DNA from: Nansenia antarctica
Lineage: Eukaryota > Chordata > Actinopteri > Argentiniformes > Microstomatidae
DNA: 64,000 nt
Direction of reading: 5' to 3'
NCBI GenBank assembly: GCA_963989245.1
Contig: OZ022352.1
Coordinates: forward strand, 932,001-996,000
A program made the position numbers and the translations under genes. Each line of letters opens with the position of its first letter. Positions within the stretch are counted from its first letter, which is position 1. This document shows, piece after piece, positions 55,086 through 64,000 of the stretch. Below the pieces are notes generated by a model. That model ran no database searches, was not told the DNA's origin, and worked only from the letters and a program-made list of their open reading frames with translations.

Positions 55086-55901
55086 AGATTTATAATCTAA
55101 TAAGAGGTATAAATTGATCCATATCAATTTATAACATAATTATAATTGAATATTGGATTGCTGTGGGCAATGCAGTCAGATAATGTCATTTTGACATTGA
55201 TCGTATGTCCAACTATAAAAAACGGACATTTCCAATGCTTCAATCCACTGTCCATGTACTGTATGCCATTATGGTATTACCATAAAGCCCAATTCTAGCA
55301 GAATAAGAAAGATAGTATATCTACTTTAAGTAAAATAATAAAGTGCATCCAGTTAGCTCTTTAGCTGGCATGTGTGCAGCAGACTAGCTCATCTAATCAC
55401 CTCTGAACTAGCTAGTTAGCTTGCTAGTTCTTTGACACTATTTTACATACCATGGAACTATAATCAGACACTTTCTAGTCATAATAATAACGACCAATTT
55501 GAACCAACTTGCTCTGTTAGAACACTCAGCAATTATATTTGCTAACGATTCAACTTGCTTACTTTCATCTGCAGACATCTCACCCTGCAAAAACTCTCTC
55601 GCGTCGCGCGCACACATTCGCGCACAATCTTATACGCGAGTGTGCGAGTGTGTCCAGCGCGAAGCGAAGTGTGGAGAGATAGGTTTGGCTATGCGAGACT
55701 ACTGGCGGACTAACGTTACCAACGAGCCCATGGGCTTGCCACTCGCTAGATTCGGGTTGGGTGCATTTTTTAAAAAGCGGATATTTTAGCCGACTTGTCA
55801 GATGTTTGGTGTCTACGTCTGTAATAGTTCCTCTTTCTTGGGGGGGCGGGGGGTTCCGTTGGGTGGCCCGCCCCCCCAAGGCAATGGTAGGGGAAACACT
55901 G
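55086..55901. mobile_element. hAT-like element with CAGTGTTTCC ends, left-truncated (P3)
   Basis: Right part of the 18082-type element, ending TAGGGGAAACACTG at 55901. The left part is lost at the junction with the LINE fragment. Confidence 0.7.
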
Positions 55902-56079
55902 CTATGCATGTAAGACAAACACACGTCCTGCCTGGTAGGCCTCTGAGGCACTGTGCAGTATAGAACATTGAGCCCTGTACGTTTAGTACTGTCCATCTAG
56001 TACTTTTTTGAGGTATCACAGAGTTTGCTATGCACTGACATCCATACGACAGGTGGTGCCTGCTATGCACTGACATCCA

Positions 56080-56469
56080 GAGCCCTAAGGTCAGCTGACC
56101 AGCTGCTGCTGGAGGTCCCCAGGACCAGAATAATAAACCAGAGGGGAGAGAGCCTTCGCAAAGGCAGCCCCTAGGCTCTGGTATAGCCTCCCCCTCCACG
56201 TCAGATCTGCCCAACATTTAAAACATTAGCTAAGACATACCTCTTCTCCCTGGCCTTTGACCTGAGTTGAGCCTGCCTCCCGACAACCAACTGCACTTTT
56301 CTGCACTTTTATTTCTGCACCTGATGTATTCTGTATTGCACCTTTTTTTGGTTTTAGTGTATTTTTTTTATTTGTTGTTTTCTTTACTAGGGTTTTATCT
56401 GTTAAGCACTTTGGGTGGCTGTTTTGTCGTTGTAAATGTGCTATATAAATAAAAATGACTTGACTTGAC
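56080..56469 (+). mobile_element. LINE 3' remnant with TTGAC tail (P3)
   Basis: Counterpart of 19493-19848 and 49634-50021, without the P1 deletion. Confidence 0.8.
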
Positions 56470-56925
56470 ACACATACGACAGGTGGTGCCTGCTATGCAC
56501 TGACACACATACAACAGTTGGTGTAAATTCGACATGCTTTATAATAAGAACTAGCTTTTGCATGTAACTGTATAGAACAATAGTAAGTATGAATGTACCA
56601 TGAAGTATGATGAATACATTAAGACGTCACACTATGAGATCATTTTTAAGGAAACCTATAAAGGCATGTGTCTCAGCTCAGACAAGTAGGATTTGGAACC
56701 ATTCGGCATTCTCTCTGCAGGAGAAGATGTTCCTTGTATCAATAAAGAAATTGTTCAATTAACATCGGACCATGCTGAAGTGTTTCTTCACCCTTCATAA
56801 TTAGGATGATAATAATAGACTTCACTATCCTCCTCTTGCTGTATTTGTACAGCAGTCTGTTGTATCTAACCCTAACGCTGTATGTCAATCTGTTGTATCT
56901 AACCCTAACGCTGTAAAGCACTTTG

Positions 56926-57866
56926 AATTGCCCATTGCCCAGCTCATGCAAAACGCCTCTGCTGGGGTCCTAACAAAAACACAAGTTTGAACACATTACA
57001 CCAATCCTGAGATCTCTACATTGCTACCTGTCTCTCAGAGAATTTAATTCAAAGTACTCCTTACTTATCTAATTGCATACAAATCACCAAACGGTCTTGG
57101 ACCAAAATACATATCAGATCTCCTCCCACCCTATATTCCAGCAAGGTCCCATGGCCTGTTCAACATTTACACAGCTCCACTTCTTTTGTCAACATGGAGC
57201 CTTTTACAGTATAAAACTCCAGCAGATCAGTATAACAAACTAAATAATAACTTGGCTTCACATACCTATGTCACTAGACGAGTAACAGAAGGAAGGTTTT
57301 CACTCCCTAAAGCTAATACACATTTTCTTAGACGCACAGTGGGATACAGAGCCATGAAGTCATGGAACCTACTACCAACAGAAATTATAAACGTGACAAG
57401 TAAACGTATGTTCAAAAAGCAGATAAGGAAACACCTGGGTACAGCAAACTTGTGACACTAGATGGAAATGTGTAGTCCTCTCTAACATGGTTGTAATTTG
57501 TTCTATTTTTATGTAACTAGAGATTTAAGAGTTTTATATTAGGCTATGCCAAATGTAAAATTGTATAATGTATGATATATTTTAATGTTTGATATTTGTA
57601 ATTTAAAGTATGTTTTATATGTTAAATGTTACTTGTAATGTATGTTTTAAATGTGGACTCCAATTAGATATATAAGTGTTTTATATTATGCCAAATGTAA
57701 AATTGTATGATGTATGATATATTTTAATGTTTTATATTTGTAATGTAAGTATGTTTTACATGTTAAATGTTATTTGTAATGTATGTTTTAAATGTGAACC
57801 CCACTAAAAGCAGCTCATGCCTATGGGCATAGCTAATGGGGATCCTTCCAATAAATAAACTAAATA
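56926..57866 (+). mobile_element. LINE 3' remnant 2 (P3)
   Basis: Counterpart of 20300-21240. The switch to P1-identical sequence occurs within it (after 57177). Confidence 0.8.
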
Positions 57867-58486
57867 AACAAGATGCTTATGCAATTGAGCGTGTACGAAT
57901 CCCAGTTCTTTGTCTCTGAAAACTATACATATTCATGTGTGTGAACTTGTATGCGAGTCTGTCATCTGTATCTTCAAGACCTTCACTTTTTTTATATACA
58001 ATATGAATATAAACAATATGATATGATGACAAATGATATCGTCAATTCATTAAGAATGAGATTTCTGAAACACTTCCGACGTAACTTAGAGCCTCATGGA
58101 CATTTCAGGTGAATGAACCAGCTGCATTACAGAGACGCTCATGTTTCCTTACCTGCGCTCATGTAACATTCACCGACCTCCACGTTTATAAAGTTGTTAT
58201 GATCGACCTGCTCAACTTCCTCACGACCAGGGAGAATTGTAGCAGATTGAAGGTGTAATGTCTGCCCTCCGACACAGCTATAAACTTCATAATAGGTCTT
58301 CGCTTCAGCACTCTGTTCGATTCCACCGTCTGAGTTGTCCCTCTCGTTCCTTCGTGTCGCGGGAATAGACTCCTAGTCTGTCCGAGGACAGATTGATGAC
58401 CTAAGTGGGTCATAAACCTCCTGGAGCTCAGGGTCTCTCTGGGGCTCTTGGTAGCAACAGATGGTAGTATTGATGTGCTCTAGAGT

Positions 58487-58957
58487 GCATAAGCGCGCAG
58501 GCAGGATGAGAGGGTTAGTTCTTACTTGTTGAAGGTTCTGTTCTGGTTGTGTGTAATGAACTCATAATTCTGTAGAATTATTAGATGTTTTGATTCAATA
58601 AAAAGTCATTGAATGGCATCGACGGCCATGGTCCGACCTGTGACAAAGCATGAATATACGATACATGTGGGAAAACTAGGGTTAGGGTGCTAACCCTAGT
58701 TTTCCCACATATACCGTATTCCCACATGTACCGTAACATATACGTATTATGTTGGAAAGAATACATTAATGGAAATAAACAATTTGAGAAAATTAACACA
58801 TTTTCTTTTTTTTTTATTGCCACTTTCACTGTCTTCAAAAGCTAATAGATAGTTACAGTAGATAGATAGGTAGGTAGATATAGATAGATAGATACATAGG
58901 TAGATAGATAGTTAGACAGATAGACAGACAGACAGTTAGATAGATATGTAGAGAGAG

Positions 58958-59019
<62 letters not shown>

Positions 59020-61560
59020 TTAGATAGATAGATATGTAGAGAGAGAGAGTTAGATAGATAGATAGATAGATAGATAGATATAGATAGATTGATGAATCTG
59101 TGTTATTGTGGTCTCCCATTGCTTCTCTTGTCAGTGTCGTCCAGCCTCAATACATGACAGCTTACTAGTGAATGAGTCACTGTAGATCAGGGGTCCCCAA
59201 ACTACGGCCCGTGGGCCGAACACGGCCCACCCCCACACTTGGACCGGCCCTTTGCACAACGTCGCCCCCACATTTGGACCGGCCCTGTGTAATGAACTCA
59301 TCATTCTGTAGAATTATTAGATGTTTTGATTCAATAAAAAGTCATTGAATGGCATCGACGGTCATGGTCCGACCTGTGACAAAGCATGAATATATGTTAC
59401 GGTACATGTGGGAAAACTAGGGTTAGGGTGCTAGGGTGCTACGGTTAGGGTTAGGGTTAGGATTAGACATGCCAGCATGTACCAAGTCACCCTAGCACCT
59501 AACCCTAACCCTAGTTTTCCCACATATACCGTATTCCCACATGTACCGTAACATATACATTTTACTTAAGTTGGAAAGAATACATTAATGGAAATAAACA
59601 ATTTGAGAAAATTAACACATTTTCAGCTTACTAGTGAATGAGTAACTGTAGATGATGATCAAAATCTCTAAAATTATCTAGAAAAATTAAACATGTTAGA
59701 GCATAGCGAGAAGGAGGATGGTAATATTGATATCTGATGACATCACAAGGAGTCTCAACTGAGGCCTTTATTACAATAACACAAAGTCATCATGAATAAC
59801 AACTTACATTCAGAATGTACCCAGAACACTGTTAAACTTCCAACACCCAGTTCATATATCATTTCTTTTTACACAATCAGCCTAGAAAGAGAGAGAGGTC
59901 TGTATTTTGAAGGATCATTTCACAAGTGTGATGAATATAAAATGTTAATTTCTACATACTCTTTGTATTTATTTATGAAAGTTGTGTTTTGTATTCTGTT
60001 GAAAGGGGAAATTGTGATAAATAATTGACTCAATCACTATCTAATATTATTCCCACACTGTTGGTAGATTGCTCTATTATTGTGAGTCATGAGGTTGAAA
60101 TGTTCCCTTACGAAATAATGCATCAATGACATCACTGGCACCATTTTATACCAAAGTGAGTGACAGCAGCTGGTGAAAGGTGGACCAAGTCGATAAGGTC
60201 ATTGTAACCAGGGAGTAGCTGAAAAGGACTGTATAATTTAGGAAGGGGCTGGTTATCTAACTAATGGAGCTAAATAGGCAGTGTAGGAGGATACAGGCAG
60301 GGGGCGCCAGCAAACCGTTAGACTAGCAGTTACTATCGTTAGCGTTAGCATGGGAATTAGCATTAGCATTTAGCATTGGAACTAGCATTAGCATTAGCCT
60401 TGTAATTAGCATTAGCATTTAGCATTGGAACTAGCATTAGCATTAGCCTTGTACTTAGCATTAGCATACAAACAACTAACACACGGTAACGGTATCACAT
60501 ATGAACAACACATTTATTATACATGACTGAGGTATACATCCCCAGATATACATTCCCTCCCCGCCGGCCACACACACACTCAATCACTCACTCATAGTCT
60601 CTGGCCTGAACAGGCTTATAGTCCAGGGCTGTGGTGCGCGTTGAGGCCTGGTTGGATGGCATGTGCGTCGAGGAAGGTAGCAGACGAAAGGGGGGGGGGT
60701 GACGTAGCAACGCGGAGGGAAAGGGCCGTCTTCGTGGTCCACAACGAGGTGAAGGGCCCAGGTCCGGTGGTCCGCGTCGAAGCTCCGATGGAGTCAGTGT
60801 TCGGTCGCAGTCCGCTCGTGGAGGCGACGATTATGTCCAGTTGGCGTCTCGCTTGGTCCAACGTTGAACAGCCGGCTGCTGGCAAGGCGGTCCAACGGGA
60901 ACCCAACTAAACGGGCTACAGTGGTACACTCAATAATCACTTTCCTGGCGTCTTCAGCTGCTGCACGGGGTGCGTGTTGCTGAATCCGCCATCTTAGATT
61001 GGCTTCTCTTTACTCTCTCTCGTTTGGTCTCTCTCTCTCTGATTCTCATCACACACTGACTCGCGGACTACTTCCGTCTCTTATATATACACCACCGAAC
61101 CTAACATCCGGGTCACGGACACACCCCGGATATACTACGTCATCAAACATATACATAAACAGTACAATAATAATACATACACCTTCATAAAACGTACCGA
61201 AATAGTATGAAAATAACAAAGGAAATAACTGGGGCGAAATAGGGCTGGTTTGGGGAAACTAAACTGGCACTAAACTGTGGGCCTTCACAACAGTCATCTT
61301 TCCTTTTTTTACAGATTATGAAAGTGTAGATTGTCAGCTCTCAAATGATGATGTCATACACTGAAACCAGTTGAAATTAGATGAATTTATTGTTTATGTG
61401 AATGTTGGTACACCTCGATTCAACTAGCGGAGAAAATCTCCCTGAACCAAAACAAACAAACAAACACGTTGGTTTCAGACGGTGCTCCATCGCGCTAGCT
61501 AGCTAGCTAACAACAACAGCTGCTCTGCATGTTAAGCACATCACAACATGCTGACAGAAC
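58487..61560. repeat. Stretch shared with 21860-24930
   Basis: It contains, in the same order, the direct repeat pair, the GATA/GACA array (58846-59090, one tetranucleotide longer), the hAT end (59188-59284), the TTAGGG hairpin (59400-59555), the 3'-like block (59650-60060), the AGCATT minisatellite (60342-60476) and the LTR-like segment (60490-61293). Apart from the microsatellite I see no differences from the first copy. Confidence 0.9.
60490..61293 (-). mobile_element. Possible solo LTR (antisense), second copy
   Basis: Unchanged copy of 23860-24663, including TATATATAAGAGACGG and AATAAATGTGTTG on the minus strand. Confidence 0.4.
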
Positions 61561-62504
61561 ATGAACATGCTAAAAAAACACAACTACACAACACTAGATG
61601 ATCACACAGTCCCTACACATGACCAAGACATGTATCACCATGACAACACTCACCCGAGTACAAAACTCAGAACGTGTTAGAGCAGACGAGTGTTGTGAAT
61701 CACGTCATGAAAACAAGCTTAGTTCGCTGACAAAAAGTATTTAAGGATCCTAAAACTGTTGATTGTTATATTGAGGGGGCTCTAAAACATTTAAACTTTC
61801 AGAATACTAAAAAAATCTGCATTGTTGTCGATGTCAATTCGTACACACAGGCTAGAGTCCAATCTAACAATCTAACAAATGTGGGGGGAGGAATAGTGTT
61901 GGAGTACGTCCAGGCGTATGTCCAGAAAAAAGCTGATCTAATAGAAAACTGAGAAGTGGTAGGATGTATATCTTAATGTGATATGATGTACAACATCTCA
62001 GTCTTCCAGCTGAAACGTTAGGAGGATTTATTGCAAACTTAACAACATACCAGTATTCAGTCACACTCGGCTTCTAAACACCAAGGCCACATCTGGGTGG
62101 AAGGGGCGGTGACATGACGCAGGAGGGGACAAGGACATCTCAACTCCTACGACCTCGATTCCTCCTTCACACTCCAGGAGGGAGAGGAGGGGAGGAGATG
62201 AGAGGAAGGGAGGAGAGGAAGGGGGGAGAGGAAGAGGGGAGAGATAGGGGGGAGAGGAAGGGAGGAGAGGAGGAGATGAGAGGAAGGGAGGAGAGGAAGG
62301 GGGGAGAGGGTGGGAGGAGGAAGGAGGGAGAGGAAGGGAGGGTAGGAGGAGAGGACGGGAGAAATTGAGAGAAAATAATCTAGAAAAGGCTCATGTCATG
62401 ACACAACCTTCTCCCTGATCCGATCAACAAGCACATGTACATACAGTATATGATGGTGCAGCCAGCAGACCCCCCCCCCTTCTTCTTTAGGGCTCCTGCC
62501 TCCT
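61561..62504. other. 3' flank of zinc-finger copy 3
   Basis: Paralog of 24931-25874, with a candidate AATAAA (rc of 62027-62032), the polypurine tract (62183-62375) and a C run (62470-62479). Confidence 0.7.
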
Positions 62505-63808
62505 TTAAACACCTCCCACACTGGGAGCAGTCGTATTAACTAGTGTGTGTGTTCTCTGGTGTTTCTTTAGGTGTCCTGCCTGACTGAAACTCTTCCCACA
62601 CTGGGAGCAGAAGAATGGCTTCTCTCCTGTGTGTATTCTATGGTGTGTCTTTAGGTTTACTGCGTGACTGAAACTCTTCCCACACTGGGAGCAGAAGAAT
62701 GGCTTCTCTCCTGTGTGTATTCTCTGGTGTTTCTTTAGGGATCCTGCCTGACTGAAACTCTGCCCACACTGGGAGCAGTAGAATGGCTTCTCTCCTGTGT
62801 GTATTCTCTGGTGTGTCTTTAGGGATTCTGCCACACTGAAACTCTTCCCACACTGGGAGCAGCAGAATGGCTTCTCTCCTGTGTGTATTCTCTGGTGTGT
62901 CTTTAGGGATCCTGCCACACTGAAACTCTTCCCACACTGGAAGCAGCAGAATGGCTTCTCTCCTGTGTGTATTCTCTGGTGTCTCTTTAGGTTTACTGCG
63001 TGACTGAAACTCTGCCCACACTGGGAGCAGCAGAACGGCTTCTCTCCTGTGTGTATTCTCTGGTGTCTCTTTAGGTTTACTGCGTGACTGAAACTCTGCC
63101 CACACTGGGAGCAGCAGAATGGCTTCTCTCCTGTGTGTATTCTCTGGTGTGTCTTTAGGGATCCTGCCCCACTGAAACTCTTCCCACACTGGGAGCAGCA
63201 GAATGGCTTCTCTCCTGTGTGTATTCTCTGGTGTGTCTTTAGGGATCCTGCCTCACTGAAACTCTGCCCACACTGGGAGCAGCAGAACGGCTTCTCTCCT
63301 GTGTGTATTCTCTGGTGTCTCTTTAGGCTTACTGCGTGACTGAAACTCTGCCCACACTGGGAGCAGCAGAATGGCTTCTCTCCTGTGTGTATTCTCTGGT
63401 GTGTCTTTAGGGATCCTGCCCCACTGAAACTCTTCCCACACTGGGAGCAGCAGAATGGCTTCTCTCCTGTGTGTATTCTCTGGTGTGTCTTTAGGGATCC
63501 TGCCTCACTGAAACTCTTCCCACACTGGGAGCAGAAGAATGGCTTCTCTCCTGTGTGTATTCTCTGGTGACTCTTTAGTTTGCTCATATAACCAAATCTC
63601 TTTCCACACTGAAGACAAAAGTGAGTCTTCTGTCCTCCTTGAGTCTGTGGTTGTGATTTAAGGTGAGTTGGACATATGAAACTCTCACTGCAATCTAAAC
63701 AGTGGTGATTCTTCTGTCTTGACCTCCTCCTCCTCCGTCTGTGTTGTTTATGGCTTCCTGATGCGGTGGAGCTGGGCTCCATGTCTGAGTCTGGGTTGGA
63801 GCTCTCTC
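62505..63808 (-). CDS. C2H2 zinc-finger protein copy 3, finger exon
   Basis: Translation is identical to copy 2: degenerate first finger, 13 canonical fingers with TGEKP linkers, ending RTHTLVNTTAPSVGGV. The exon begins after the acceptor TTCTTACAG (AG at 63809-63810). The intron and the acidic exon lie beyond the window end, so completeness cannot be judged. The identity with copy 2 over the whole exon and far beyond implies very recent duplication, gene conversion or an assembly duplicate. Confidence 0.92.
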
Positions 63809-64000
63809 CTGTAAGAATAGGAACATATACAGGATTAGAAACAACATGAGAACAAGTGCTGCTTCCATAGACTCAGCAGTGCCAGAAGTAACACCACATC
63901 TCTGGAGTCTGCACACGCTGTGGGAACATGAAGTGTTCAGAGTGTTAGGATACCTGTAATGGAAAACTGTAATATTCCATCCTTGATAGAACTGTGTCAT

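Larger units (their letters stand above)
55086..58487. repeat. P module, copy 3 (left-truncated)
   Basis: It starts at TTTATAATCTAATAAGAGG, equivalent to 18503 in P1, so the first ~1.4 kb of the module is missing. It holds the right part of the hAT-like element (to 55901), LINE remnants at 56080-56469 and 56926-57866, and the donor-like block (exon edge 58153). To the left of about 57177 it shows several differences from P1; from there on none but a microsatellite change. Confidence 0.85.

Noticed and set aside
58853..59119. 88-residue Tyr/Leu/Ser-rich frame on the minus strand
   Set aside because: Translation of the GATA/GACA microsatellite; the paralog at 22204-22460 lacks it after a four-base change.

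Overview
This window is eukaryotic nuclear DNA, almost certainly from a ray-finned fish. The evidence is spliced genes with GT-AG introns, a C2H2 zinc-finger family whose acidic N-terminus (VKLEDCRKTLKLNV, then KEEEEE blocks) resembles the families I know from salmonids, pike and smelt, and fish-type hAT, piggyBac, Harbinger-like, Tc1, LINE and SINE elements. A protacanthopterygian fish is my best guess, at low confidence. No bacterial-style operon, CRISPR array, rRNA or functional tRNA gene is visible.

The window is a tandem segmental-duplication array. Three module types recur in a fixed order. Z is a zinc-finger gene on the minus strand, at about 2690-11930, 24930-31570 and 61560-64000 (the last cut by the window end). 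R lies around 1195-2560, 15121-17083 and 39781-43095. P lies around 17083-21860, 47318-52045 and 55086-58487. P1 and P3 continue through a shared stretch (21860-24930 and 58487-61560) into the next Z. Each Z gene has an acidic exon and a large finger exon. The phase-1 donor at 11293/11292 joins exactly onto the acceptor at 5251/5250, giving a 665-residue protein with 16 canonical fingers. The second copy gives 582 residues and 13 fingers, and the third finger exon is identical to the second by translation. If expressed, these would be nuclear sequence-specific DNA-binding proteins; no KRAB, SCAN, BTB or ZAD domain is seen.

The paralogous modules act as filled/empty-site pairs, so many transposons can be delimited to the base with their target duplications. 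The Z1 intron has gained a 3.3-kb LINE and the Z2 intron a BED-finger hAT; without these the introns are about 2.70 and 2.69 kb. A 21-bp minisatellite beside each acidic exon, carrying TTAA in most units, has been hit by a piggyBac-like element (11930-14857) and by two oppositely oriented Harbinger-like elements (31938-33915, 35092-39543), which carry further hAT and LINE insertions. R-B gained a tRNA-derived SINE and R-C a hAT.

Between R-C and P2 lies a candidate 4.05-kb DNA transposon (43229-47275). It encodes a DDE-like protein of a family I cannot assign, and is flanked inside its ends by repeated GGTCGCCC-ACATGAT motifs. Between P2 and P3 lies a truncated hAT followed by a chimeric LINE. 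The most noteworthy signals are this unassigned transposon, the TTAA minisatellite as an insertion trap, the piggyBac-like element with non-transposase content, an RT frameshift shared by two LINE copies, and a tract of about 6.8 kb that is near-identical between two array positions 36.6 kb apart.
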